The notes under the pieces are model-generated. The model did no database searches and was not told where the DNA came from. It worked only from the letters and a program-made list of their open reading frames with translations. A program made the translations under genes and the position numbers. A stretch of 16,112 bases of DNA from Clostridia bacterium (GTDB taxonomy: Bacteria; Bacillota; Clostridia; Oscillospirales; RGIG7773). Positions 1 through 4,822 of this stretch are shown here, one piece after another; position 1 is the stretch's first letter, and every line of letters starts with the position of its first letter. Location of the stretch: NCBI GenBank assembly GCA_017554835.1, contig JAFZHO010000126.1, positions 1-16,112 of the forward strand. The letters run 5' to 3'.

Positions 1-2
1 AT

Positions 3-35
3 AATATCACTCTGTGCATAGCACAGAATATCACT
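3..35. repeat. Palindrome flanked by 9-bp direct repeats
   Basis: A 15-nt inverted repeat, CTGTGCATAGCACAG (positions 12-26, 6-bp arms around a 3-nt centre; the arms become 7 bp if the T at 11 and A at 27 are counted), is flanked by two exact copies of AATATCACT (3-11 and 27-35). It ends six bases before the -35 box of the next promoter, so an operator or activator site for the first gene is plausible. Only one full unit is visible; the array could continue to the left of the window. No family of repeats is recognised. Confidence 0.6.
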
Positions 36-40
36 AACTC

Positions 41-69
41 TTGCGACTTTACCTATTTTATGCTATAAT
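41..69 (+). promoter_or_regulatory. Sigma-A-type promoter with extended -10
   Basis: TTGCGA (41-46), a 17-nt spacer, and TATAAT (64-69) preceded by TGC (61-63), which is an extended -10. It lies 20 bases before the start codon of the first small gene and directly downstream of the palindrome at 3-35. Inferred from consensus only. Confidence 0.75.
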
Positions 70-89
70 ATACCCAAGGCGGTGATGAC

Positions 90-416
90 ATGAAAAATAA
101 AACAATTATTTTGGTAAGCGTAGTTTTAATAGTCGTTGCTTTTATATGTGTTTTTAAGTATTATCATCATACACATTTTGCTTATAATGATAGATTTATT
201 ATAGGTAATACCCAAGAAAAAATAATCGAAAAATATGGCGAATTTTACAGTACGCACAAAAACAGTGATGGAGAAATAACCCGTGGAACTTATATGATTC
301 GTGATAATACGCCTGAGTTGATAATGAGTTACGATAACTCCCTGTGGTATGAAATATATTTCGAAGATGGTATAGCTGTTCAAGTTAAATTGCGTGAGGG
401 GTATATAGGCGGTTAG
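90..416 (+). CDS. Small membrane-anchored protein, BamE/SmpA-like fold
   Basis: Encodes 108 residues. Residues 1-4 are basic (MKNK) and residues 5-22 form one hydrophobic segment, so the protein is probably anchored in the membrane with its C-terminal part outside. There is no lipobox cysteine at a processing site (C20 lies inside the hydrophobic stretch). After the anchor comes a segment FIIGNTQEKIIEKYGEF (about 36-52), which has the pattern IG-x-T-x-E-x-I-x-x-x-YG seen in BamE/SmpA and BLIP-like small domains, and then a beta-rich end with YFEDGIAVQVKL (about 90-101). The start ATG follows an AAGGCGGTGA ribosome-binding site (76-85). The gene stands alone, with its own promoter and a terminator about 70 bases downstream. 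The fold assignment is by pattern; a function is not known. Proteins of this style are common as hypothetical proteins in Clostridia. Confidence 0.75.
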   Translation: MKNKTIILVSVVLIVVAFICVFKYYHHTHFAYNDRFIIGNTQEKIIEKYGEFYSTHKNSDGEITRGTYMIRDNTPELIMSYDNSLWYEIYFEDGIAVQVKLREGYIGG

Positions 417-486
417 TTTATATATTTAATAAGAAAATAGCAGTTTTCAGGCACTTTTAATTCGCGTCATTAAGTTCAAAACACCC

Positions 487-525
487 AAAAATCCAGGTTC
501 TAACGGACTTGGATTTTTCTTTTTT
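487..525 (+). terminator. Rho-independent terminator
   Basis: Stem of 14 bp (487-500 with 505-518, including G-U pairs), loop TAAC, with the outer arm AAAAATCCA pairing with TGGATTTTT and a T-rich tail to 525. It ends the transcript of the small gene at 90-416 and lies upstream of the next gene's promoter. Confidence 0.85.
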
Positions 526-541
526 ATAAAAAATATTATCC

Positions 542-570
542 TTTTAATTGGACATATAATGCGATATAAT
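542..570 (+). promoter_or_regulatory. Probable promoter of the 124-residue gene
   Basis: A perfect -10 TATAAT at 565-570 lies 22 bases before the start codon. The matching -35 position with a 17-nt spacer is only TTTTAA (542-547); another TATAAT copy is at 555-560. The -35 element is weak, so the exact start is uncertain. Confidence 0.5.
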
Positions 571-592
571 CTAAAGCAAAGAGGTGAAACTT

Positions 593-967
593 ATGGAAAA
601 GAAAAATTTCCGATACGGCGTTGTTGCTAATATAATTGAATATCATACTGACGAAAATGGAAACGTATATCGGGGAACAAAACCATTTACCACAGGGACA
701 AAGGTATATCTCAACGGAAAACATTGGAACACAAATAAAAGGCAAATAGAAGTTATCGGTCGGAATAGATTTGGCCGAATTGCTTTGGAGTGGATTGATA
801 CCTGGTTTTTAGAAAATTTGCGAGTAAAACGAATATATAAACCAAACGTATTAAAGATAATGAATTATTTGGAAGTGGTAGAAGCGTGTCCATGGTGGAA
901 TCAAACACATGAGGACCGAAAAGATGCTATTAGATTTGTTGAAGAATGGAATAACTATTTCGGATAA
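593..967 (+). CDS. Uncharacterised 124-residue protein
   Basis: I chose the ATG at 593 because GAGG (581-584) lies 8 bases upstream; the in-frame GTG at 584 overlaps that ribosome-binding site and is unlikely to be used. The product is hydrophilic and cytoplasmic, with no signal peptide or membrane segment. The N-terminal half (to about residue 75) looks like short beta strands rich in aromatic and glycine residues (RYGVV, GTKVYL, IEVIGRNRFGRI); the C-terminal half looks helical and is rich in Trp (WIDTWFL, ACPWWNQ, VEEWNNYF). I do not recognise a named family. Isolated small genes of this type in Clostridia are often hypothetical proteins, and some resemble immunity proteins, but no toxin is next to it, so that is only a guess. 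It is transcribed alone, between a terminator at 487-525 and a further promoter at about 992-1000. Confidence 0.75.
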   Translation: MEKKNFRYGVVANIIEYHTDENGNVYRGTKPFTTGTKVYLNGKHWNTNKRQIEVIGRNRFGRIALEWIDTWFLENLRVKRIYKPNVLKIMNYLEVVEACPWWNQTHEDRKDAIRFVEEWNNYFG

Positions 968-991
968 AATATTTTATTATAAATGTTTTTG

Positions 992-1000
992 TGGTATTAT
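992..1000 (+). promoter_or_regulatory. Extended -10 promoter element
   Basis: TGG followed by TATTAT (995-1000) gives an extended -10, 29 bases before the start codon. The -35 position (972-977, TTTTAT) is poor, which is common with extended -10 promoters. Consensus-based inference. Confidence 0.5.
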
Positions 1001-1029
1001 ATAAAATATAGTTTTATATGGAGATTAAA

Positions 1030-1464
1030 ATGAAAAAAATTCGTAGTGATAAATTAAAGAAGTTTTTATTATATTTTGCATCTATTCCACTTATTATAAT
1101 AATGATTGTTCCTATTATTGTTCTTCTTATTATTGATTCATATAAAAATAGAATGAAAAAGAAGAGTAAAGCCCTTTTAAGCAAAGGATTTACATTAACT
1201 AAAGAAAAACAAAACAAAAAAACAATATATATGCTAAGCAAGGAAAATATTATTATCAGAATTTGTGAGTATGACTTTTACGAAATCAGCATAGACCATG
1301 GACTTTCCTTTCAATCTATAAATGAATCTGTTTTGTTTTCTGCTGCTGATAAAATGGAATTTGACCGTATCATACATGAGTATAAATCTTGCGATTATCG
1401 TGATGAGGATATATATGAGCCAACAGTTAAGATTGCAAGAATAATCAGTAATTATTTTAGTTAA
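1030..1464 (+). CDS. Small one-pass membrane protein of unknown function
   Basis: The start is taken as ATG 1030 (144 residues), because GGAG at 1020-1023 sits 6 bases before it; the in-frame ATG at 1018 overlaps this site. A lysine- and arginine-rich N-terminus (to about residue 11) precedes a long, strongly hydrophobic Ile/Val/Leu segment (about 12-36), then a basic stretch NRMKKKSK, so the positively charged flanks suggest a single membrane span. The remaining hundred or so residues are soluble, mixed alpha/beta, with acidic patches (DYRDEDIYEP) near the end. No known domain is recognised. It is the most AT-rich of the three left-hand genes by eye (many ATA, AAA and TTA codons), unlike the purine genes further right, and may be a recent acquisition. 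It ends just before a bidirectional terminator. Confidence 0.7.
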   Translation: MKKIRSDKLKKFLLYFASIPLIIIMIVPIIVLLIIDSYKNRMKKKSKALLSKGFTLTKEKQNKKTIYMLSKENIIIRICEYDFYEISIDHGLSFQSINESVLFSAADKMEFDRIIHEYKSCDYRDEDIYEPTVKIARIISNYFS

Positions 1465-1474
1465 AATGTTCATC

Positions 1475-1506
1475 AAAAAAGACCATCGTAAGATGGTCTT
1501 TTTTTT
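1475..1506. terminator. Bidirectional terminator between convergent genes
   Basis: A perfect 13-bp stem, 1475-1487 with 1492-1504 (core GACCATC/GATGGTC), loop GTAA, flanked by a run of six A on the left and eight T (1499-1506) on the right, so it has a U-tract on both strands. It serves the plus-strand gene ending at 1464 and the minus-strand radical SAM gene, whose stop codon (1505-1507) overlaps its edge. Confidence 0.9.
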
Positions 1507-3007
1507 ATCCAAATAAGTTTAATTTTATTCTTCGAAGGACTATATTGATTTTTTTGATATAGTATCTGATTTTATATTTTTTGGTGCATTTATTATAGAT
1601 TGCATCAATTTCATCCTTATGAGAAAGAGGGTCGTTCTCAAAAGTCTCGATTTTCTTTCTTGCATCGGGGAACTGAAGACAATAAGTCATTCTATACCAT
1701 AACTGGCTCATTGTTTCGTTTTCTCGTTTCCAATAAGCGCCGAACTGCTCCTGCATCGGAGCATACATTATCTCGTTCATTTGTTCTTTTGAAACAAGGC
1801 CCTGGTCAATAGCCATATCAACTATATCAGTTCCGGGAAGGAAATTAAGCCCGTGAAGCTGAAGCTCAAATGGGGGATATAGTTTTTTAACAAGGTAATA
1901 GGTTTCTTTCAAATCCTCAATAGTTTCAAAAGGGTGCTGAAGCATAAAATCATAGCTTCCCCAATAAACTCCCGATTCTCTTATAACTCGGGTTGCGTTT
2001 ATAATATCCTCCTGAGTTTCGTATCTATGGAAAATATCTTTTCGCACTCTTTCAGATCCTGACTGAATACCCATAATAACTTCCACAAGGCCAACAGACA
2101 CAAGCTTTTTCAAGACCTCGCTATCAACCATTTTGGGATGAGACCATATAGTAAAGGGGAGATTAATATGCTTTTTATATTCGACTACGAATTCATCAAC
2201 CCAACCGGGAAGATTGGGGAAAATCTCGTCGTAGAAATGAACAAAAACAAGTTTTTTGAATTTCTTTTTAACTATTTTAAGCTCATCAATAACGCTTTTA
2301 ACGCTTCTTGTTCTTACGTATTTTGTTCCTTTTGGGAAAAGGCGTCTCAAATTAACGCAGCAACAATAGGAACAAGTGAAAGGACAGCCCCTTGATGCAA
2401 TAACCTCATAACTCATAGTGGAAAGCTGAGGGTCACCCGGGACAAGCTTATCATTCTCGATAAAATAGGCGTTTTCGCATTCAATAGCGGGAAGTCCGTA
2501 ACCATCGATATCGGTGAGGATATTACCGATTTCGTTTATTTTATTTTCGCCGTTATCTTTATAGCAAAGAGAGGGAATTTCTTTATAATCAGTTCCGTTT
2601 GAAAGAGCATCAGCAAGCTGACAGGAAGAAAGCTCACCATCAGTGCGGATAACGAAATCGGCACCTTTATTAAGAAATTCTTCAGGGAACATAGTTGCAT
2701 AAGCACCACCGCAAACGATGGGGATATTTGTTTCTTTAACGGTTTCCATAACTTTGTCCACCGTTTCGAGATACATTGAACTCATTACCGAAAGACCAAC
2801 CATAACGGGTTTTTCTTTTTGAATAATATTTTTCAGATGATTAAGTTCAATTTCAGTGGTGGGGCGGGGGTTAATACTATTAAAATCCTTGAAAAACACG
2901 GTAGTAACGTTATAGCCCGCTTTTGAAAGAGCGGATTCAAGATAACGAACGCCAAGAGCTTTTATATTATAAAAAGCGACAAGAACAACAGTCTTTTTAT
3001 TATCCAA
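1505..3007 (-). CDS. B12-binding-type radical SAM protein
   Basis: Start is taken as TTG 3007 (500 residues, MDNKKTVVLVAFYN): GAGG lies 8 bases upstream and a promoter lies at 3046-3074, which would be inside a longer reading frame starting at 3094. Residues 1-130 have the Rossmann-like layout of a cobalamin-binding domain (KTVVLVAFYN, GVRYLESALSKAGY, VGLSVMSS, VCGGAYATMFPEE), although the DxHxxG cobalamin-ligand motif is not seen. The radical SAM core begins with CPFTCSYC (208-215), the C-x3-C-x2-C pattern that binds a 4Fe-4S cluster, and continues with GIQSGSERV (313-321) and NFLPGTD. Members of this BchE-like class often methylate or rearrange unactivated carbons. The C-terminal 100 residues are helical and end in a basic segment (KKINIVLRRIKLN). 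It stands alone without a recognisable substrate gene, so the substrate is unknown. Confident on the family, not on the function. Confidence 0.85.
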   Translation of the reverse strand: MDNKKTVVLVAFYNIKALGVRYLESALSKAGYNVTTVFFKDFNSINPRPTTEIELNHLKNIIQKEKPVMVGLSVMSSMYLETVDKVMETVKETNIPIVCGGAYATMFPEEFLNKGADFVIRTDGELSSCQLADALSNGTDYKEIPSLCYKDNGENKINEIGNILTDIDGYGLPAIECENAYFIENDKLVPGDPQLSTMSYEVIASRGCPFTCSYCCCVNLRRLFPKGTKYVRTRSVKSVIDELKIVKKKFKKLVFVHFYDEIFPNLPGWVDEFVVEYKKHINLPFTIWSHPKMVDSEVLKKLVSVGLVEVIMGIQSGSERVRKDIFHRYETQEDIINATRVIRESGVYWGSYDFMLQHPFETIEDLKETYYLVKKLYPPFELQLHGLNFLPGTDIVDMAIDQGLVSKEQMNEIMYAPMQEQFGAYWKRENETMSQLWYRMTYCLQFPDARKKIETFENDPLSHKDEIDAIYNKCTKKYKIRYYIKKINIVLRRIKLNLFG

Positions 3008-3045
3008 AGAAATTACCTCGTTTCTTAACTTAAATTCATAGTAAT

Positions 3046-3074
3046 ATTTTATCATATACTGATTTATTAAGCAA
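3046..3074 (-). promoter_or_regulatory. Promoter of the radical SAM gene
   Basis: On the minus strand TTGCTT (3069-3074), a 17-nt spacer and TAAAAT (3046-3051) preceded by TGA, an extended -10. It lies about 40 bases before the TTG start at 3007 and supports that start. The -35 box almost touches the terminator of the upstream lipoprotein gene. Confidence 0.7.
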
Positions 3075-3075
3075 C

Positions 3076-3110
3076 AAAAAAAATCTGCCCGCAAAAGCAG
3101 ACAGATTTTT
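3076..3110 (-). terminator. Terminator of the lipoprotein gene
   Basis: Stem of 14 bp with G-U pairs: 3079-3092 pairs with 3097-3110 around an AAAA loop (TTTT on the minus strand). The outer arm is AAAAATCTG/CAGATTTTT, and the A-run at 3076-3083 gives the minus-strand transcript a U-tract. It starts five bases after the stop codon of the lipoprotein gene. Confidence 0.85.
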
Positions 3111-3114
3111 TATA

Positions 3115-3732
3115 TTATTTTGAAAGTTCTTTTTTAAATTCTTCATAGGTAAACCCGGAATATTTTTCAAGATCCGATACAGGAAGATTTGAAGAATCGG
3201 TCAAAAGCTCTGAAAAATAGTGAAGTTTCATATCCTTATCAAAAATGAATTTTCCCGGAAGTGGGGCAATAACGTGATATGCAAATTTTTTTGTCTGGTT
3301 TTCTCCGTAAAACTCGTAGTTTTTAAATAGGAACAAGATAACTCTCATATTCTTTTTGAGTAGAGGAATACCTTCAATGGAATAGTCTGTTCCGTCGGCA
3401 TTAACAAGCCCGTCCTCAATTACTGAGATTTCTTTTTGGGAGATTTCGCCTTTTAAAACCTCTTTGATTTTGATTTTTGTTTCTGTGAAACCATGGCCCT
3501 TATCGATGTTTTGAGGATTTCCTATAACATCAGCATAGACAACAAAATCAGAATTGGAATAAAGTTCTTTAATGTTACTGAAATCTCTTTTCCATTCCGT
3601 AAGCATAGCAGTATTGCTATTTGTTTTTTCAGGATAGAAAATTTCTTCCTGTGAAAGTTCTCTCCGAGAACAAGCTGCAAGTCCTGATAACAGAACAAAA
3701 ACCATGATTAGTGATAAAATTTTCTTTTTCAT
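3115..3732 (-). CDS. Lipoprotein of unknown function
   Basis: Start is ATG 3732 (205 residues): AGGAG (plus-strand CTCCT, 3743-3747) is 10 bases upstream, and this choice puts a standard signal peptide at the N-terminus. Residues 1-20 are MKKK plus a hydrophobic run ending LSGLAAC, so C21 is the lipidated cysteine and the protein should be anchored on the outer face of the membrane. The mature part has a beta-rich domain, roughly residues 55-175 (SDFVVYADVIG, KIKIKEVLKGE, PLLKKNMRVILFLF, PGKFIFD). That pattern, including the KEVLKGE segment, is common in Firmicutes lipoproteins of unknown role. The gene has its own promoter and terminator. It is not clearly linked to the radical SAM gene downstream of it. 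Confidence 0.85.
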   Translation of the reverse strand: MKKKILSLIMVFVLLSGLAACSRRELSQEEIFYPEKTNSNTAMLTEWKRDFSNIKELYSNSDFVVYADVIGNPQNIDKGHGFTETKIKIKEVLKGEISQKEISVIEDGLVNADGTDYSIEGIPLLKKNMRVILFLFKNYEFYGENQTKKFAYHVIAPLPGKFIFDKDMKLHYFSELLTDSSNLPVSDLEKYSGFTYEEFKKELSK

Positions 3733-3757
3733 AACATTAAATCTCCTTTCTAACTGT

Positions 3758-3766
3758 ATAATATCA
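3758..3766 (-). promoter_or_regulatory. Extended -10 promoter of the lipoprotein gene
   Basis: On the minus strand TGA followed by TATTAT (plus-strand 3758-3763), 25 bases before the start codon at 3732. The -35 region has no good match, as expected for an extended -10 promoter. Weak to moderate evidence. Confidence 0.5.
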
Positions 3767-3789
3767 AAATTATCCATAAATTACTATTC

Positions 3790-3831
3790 GCATATTGCAC
3801 AAACCCAAAGGGCGATTTTTGTGCAATGTGC
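3790..3831. promoter_or_regulatory. Long inverted repeat between divergent genes
   Basis: Left arm 3790-3803 (GCATATTGCACAAA) pairs with right arm 3818-3831 (TTTGTGCAATGTGC): 14 pairs, 13 of them perfect and one T-G. The 14-nt centre contains CCC AAA GGG (3804-3812). There is no U-tract on either side, so it does not look like a terminator. It lies upstream of the lipoprotein promoter (minus strand) and 22 bases before the -35 box of the SDR gene (plus strand), which fits an operator or a binding site shared by both genes. The regulator is unknown. Confidence 0.6.
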
Positions 3832-3852
3832 CGAATTAAAGGTGGCTTAATC

Positions 3853-3881
3853 TTGACCAAATTAAAATATTAAGGTATCAT
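3853..3881 (+). promoter_or_regulatory. Promoter of the SDR gene
   Basis: TTGACC (3853-3858), a 17-nt spacer and TATCAT (3876-3881), about 40 bases before the start codon. Good match to a sigma-A promoter; the inverted repeat at 3790-3831 lies just upstream of it. Confidence 0.7.
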
Positions 3882-3920
3882 ATAAGTATAAAATTCTGAT
3901 AAAAAAGGGCATATGAAATT

Positions 3921-4655
3921 ATGAGTAAATGCGTTGTTGTAACGGGGGCATCAAGGGGAATCGGTAGACAGATTGCACTTGATTTTGCTCTCTCCGGTTA
4001 TAAAGTTATTGCAAATTATAATAAAAGTGAAAAAGAAGCGGAAGACCTTAAAAACGAGATAATTTCAAAGGGTGGAATTTGCGAGATTTTCAGGGCAGAC
4101 GTTTCAAAGGAAAATGAGGTTAAAGCGCTTTTTGAGTTTGCTGTTTCCCGTTTTGGATACGTTGACGTTCTTATAAATAATGCGGGAATATCAAAAAGCG
4201 GACTTATAAATACCACTTCCCTTGAAGAATGGAACGAAGTAATAAATACGAATCTCACTTCCGTATTTCTATGCAGCAGAGAAGCAATTAATATTATGCT
4301 TCAAAAGCACGAGGGGGTAATAATAAATATTGCTTCTGTATGGGGAGTTTCAGGGGCAAGCTATGAAGGGGCTTATTCTGCTTCGAAGGGCGCCATTATA
4401 ACTTTAACCCAGGCACTTGCAAAAGAAAACGGACCATCGGGAATTAGAGTAAACGCTATTTCTCCCGGGGTTATAGATACTGATATGAATAAATGCTACT
4501 CAAAAGAAGAGATGGAAGAGCTGATAGATGATATTCCTCTTGGAAGAATAGGAAAATGCCGTGATATTTCAAAAACGGCACTATTTCTTGCGGGAGATGA
4601 TGCCTCTTATATCACGGGACAGAATATTATAGTTGACGGCGGATTTTTGCTTTGA
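3921..4655 (+). CDS. SDR oxidoreductase, EF-P 5-aminopentanone reductase-like
   Basis: A 244-residue classical short-chain dehydrogenase of FabG length. Visible motifs: cofactor loop TGASRGIG (8-15), NNAG (86-89), catalytic-tetrad candidates N111, S139, Y152 and K156 (YSASK at 152-156), and a C-terminal ITGQNIIVDGG (231-241). The NADP(H) preference is typical for the family. The segment around the active site (SVWGVSGAS, AYSASK) and SPGVIDTDMN (181-190) resemble the branch that includes YmfI, which reduces the 5-aminopentanone group on elongation factor P in Bacillus. The FabG reading (3-oxoacyl-ACP reduction in fatty-acid synthesis) is the main alternative. No fab genes and no efp are nearby, so context does not decide. 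The ribosome-binding site (AAAAGGG, centred near 3906) is modest, with 11 bases between GGG and the start. Confidence 0.85.
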   Translation: MSKCVVVTGASRGIGRQIALDFALSGYKVIANYNKSEKEAEDLKNEIISKGGICEIFRADVSKENEVKALFEFAVSRFGYVDVLINNAGISKSGLINTTSLEEWNEVINTNLTSVFLCSREAINIMLQKHEGVIINIASVWGVSGASYEGAYSASKGAIITLTQALAKENGPSGIRVNAISPGVIDTDMNKCYSKEEMEELIDDIPLGRIGKCRDISKTALFLAGDDASYITGQNIIVDGGFLL

Positions 4656-4698
4656 AATAACTATCAAAATATACAAAAAGAAAAATTAAGTTTTGGTA

Positions 4699-4718
4699 TT
4701 TGTGTGTATACATACGAA
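4699..4718. repeat. Imperfect palindrome upstream of pyk
   Basis: A 20-bp imperfect palindrome centred on TGTATACA (4705-4712), with two mismatched pairs in the flanks. It lies 25 bases before the -35 box of the pyruvate kinase promoter, so it could be an operator. It does not match a CcpA cre site (no CG centre). AT-rich palindromes can arise by chance. Confidence 0.3.
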
Positions 4719-4742
4719 ATTAAAAATCTTTGATTATTTCTC

Positions 4743-4771
4743 TTGAAAAAAGGGCAAAAAATAGGTAAAAT
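4743..4771 (+). promoter_or_regulatory. Promoter of pyruvate kinase
   Basis: TTGAAA (4743-4748), a 17-nt spacer and TAAAAT (4766-4771). Near-consensus and suited to a highly expressed glycolytic gene. It leaves a leader of roughly 45 bases before ATG 4823. Confidence 0.8.
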
Positions 4772-4822
4772 ATATATGTGAATTATATTGGGGGAAATTT
4801 TTCTGAAAGGCGATGAATTTAT

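Noticed and set aside
1..40. End of a CRISPR array
   Set aside because: The repeated unit is 9 bases around a palindrome, with no second full unit and no spacer of 30 or so bases; nothing nearby resembles a cas gene.
1600..1812. 70-codon plus-strand frame inside the radical SAM gene
   Set aside because: Antisense to conserved C-terminal coding sequence and lacking a ribosome-binding site.
3008..3094. 29-residue N-terminal extension of the radical SAM protein
   Set aside because: The extension has no ribosome-binding site, reads through the preceding terminator and promoter, and lacks family similarity; the TTG at 3007 has GAGG at the right distance.
12..3827. Shared TGTGCA core in the palindromes at 12-26 and 3790-3831
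   Set aside because: Only six bases are common to both and the spacing and arm lengths differ, so a single shared regulator is not supported.
3913..3924. Three-codon leader frame (ATG AAA TTA TGA) overlapping the SDR start
   Set aside because: Very short frames with an overlapping stop occur by chance; without a regulatory hairpin or a run of codons for one amino acid there is no evidence of attenuation.
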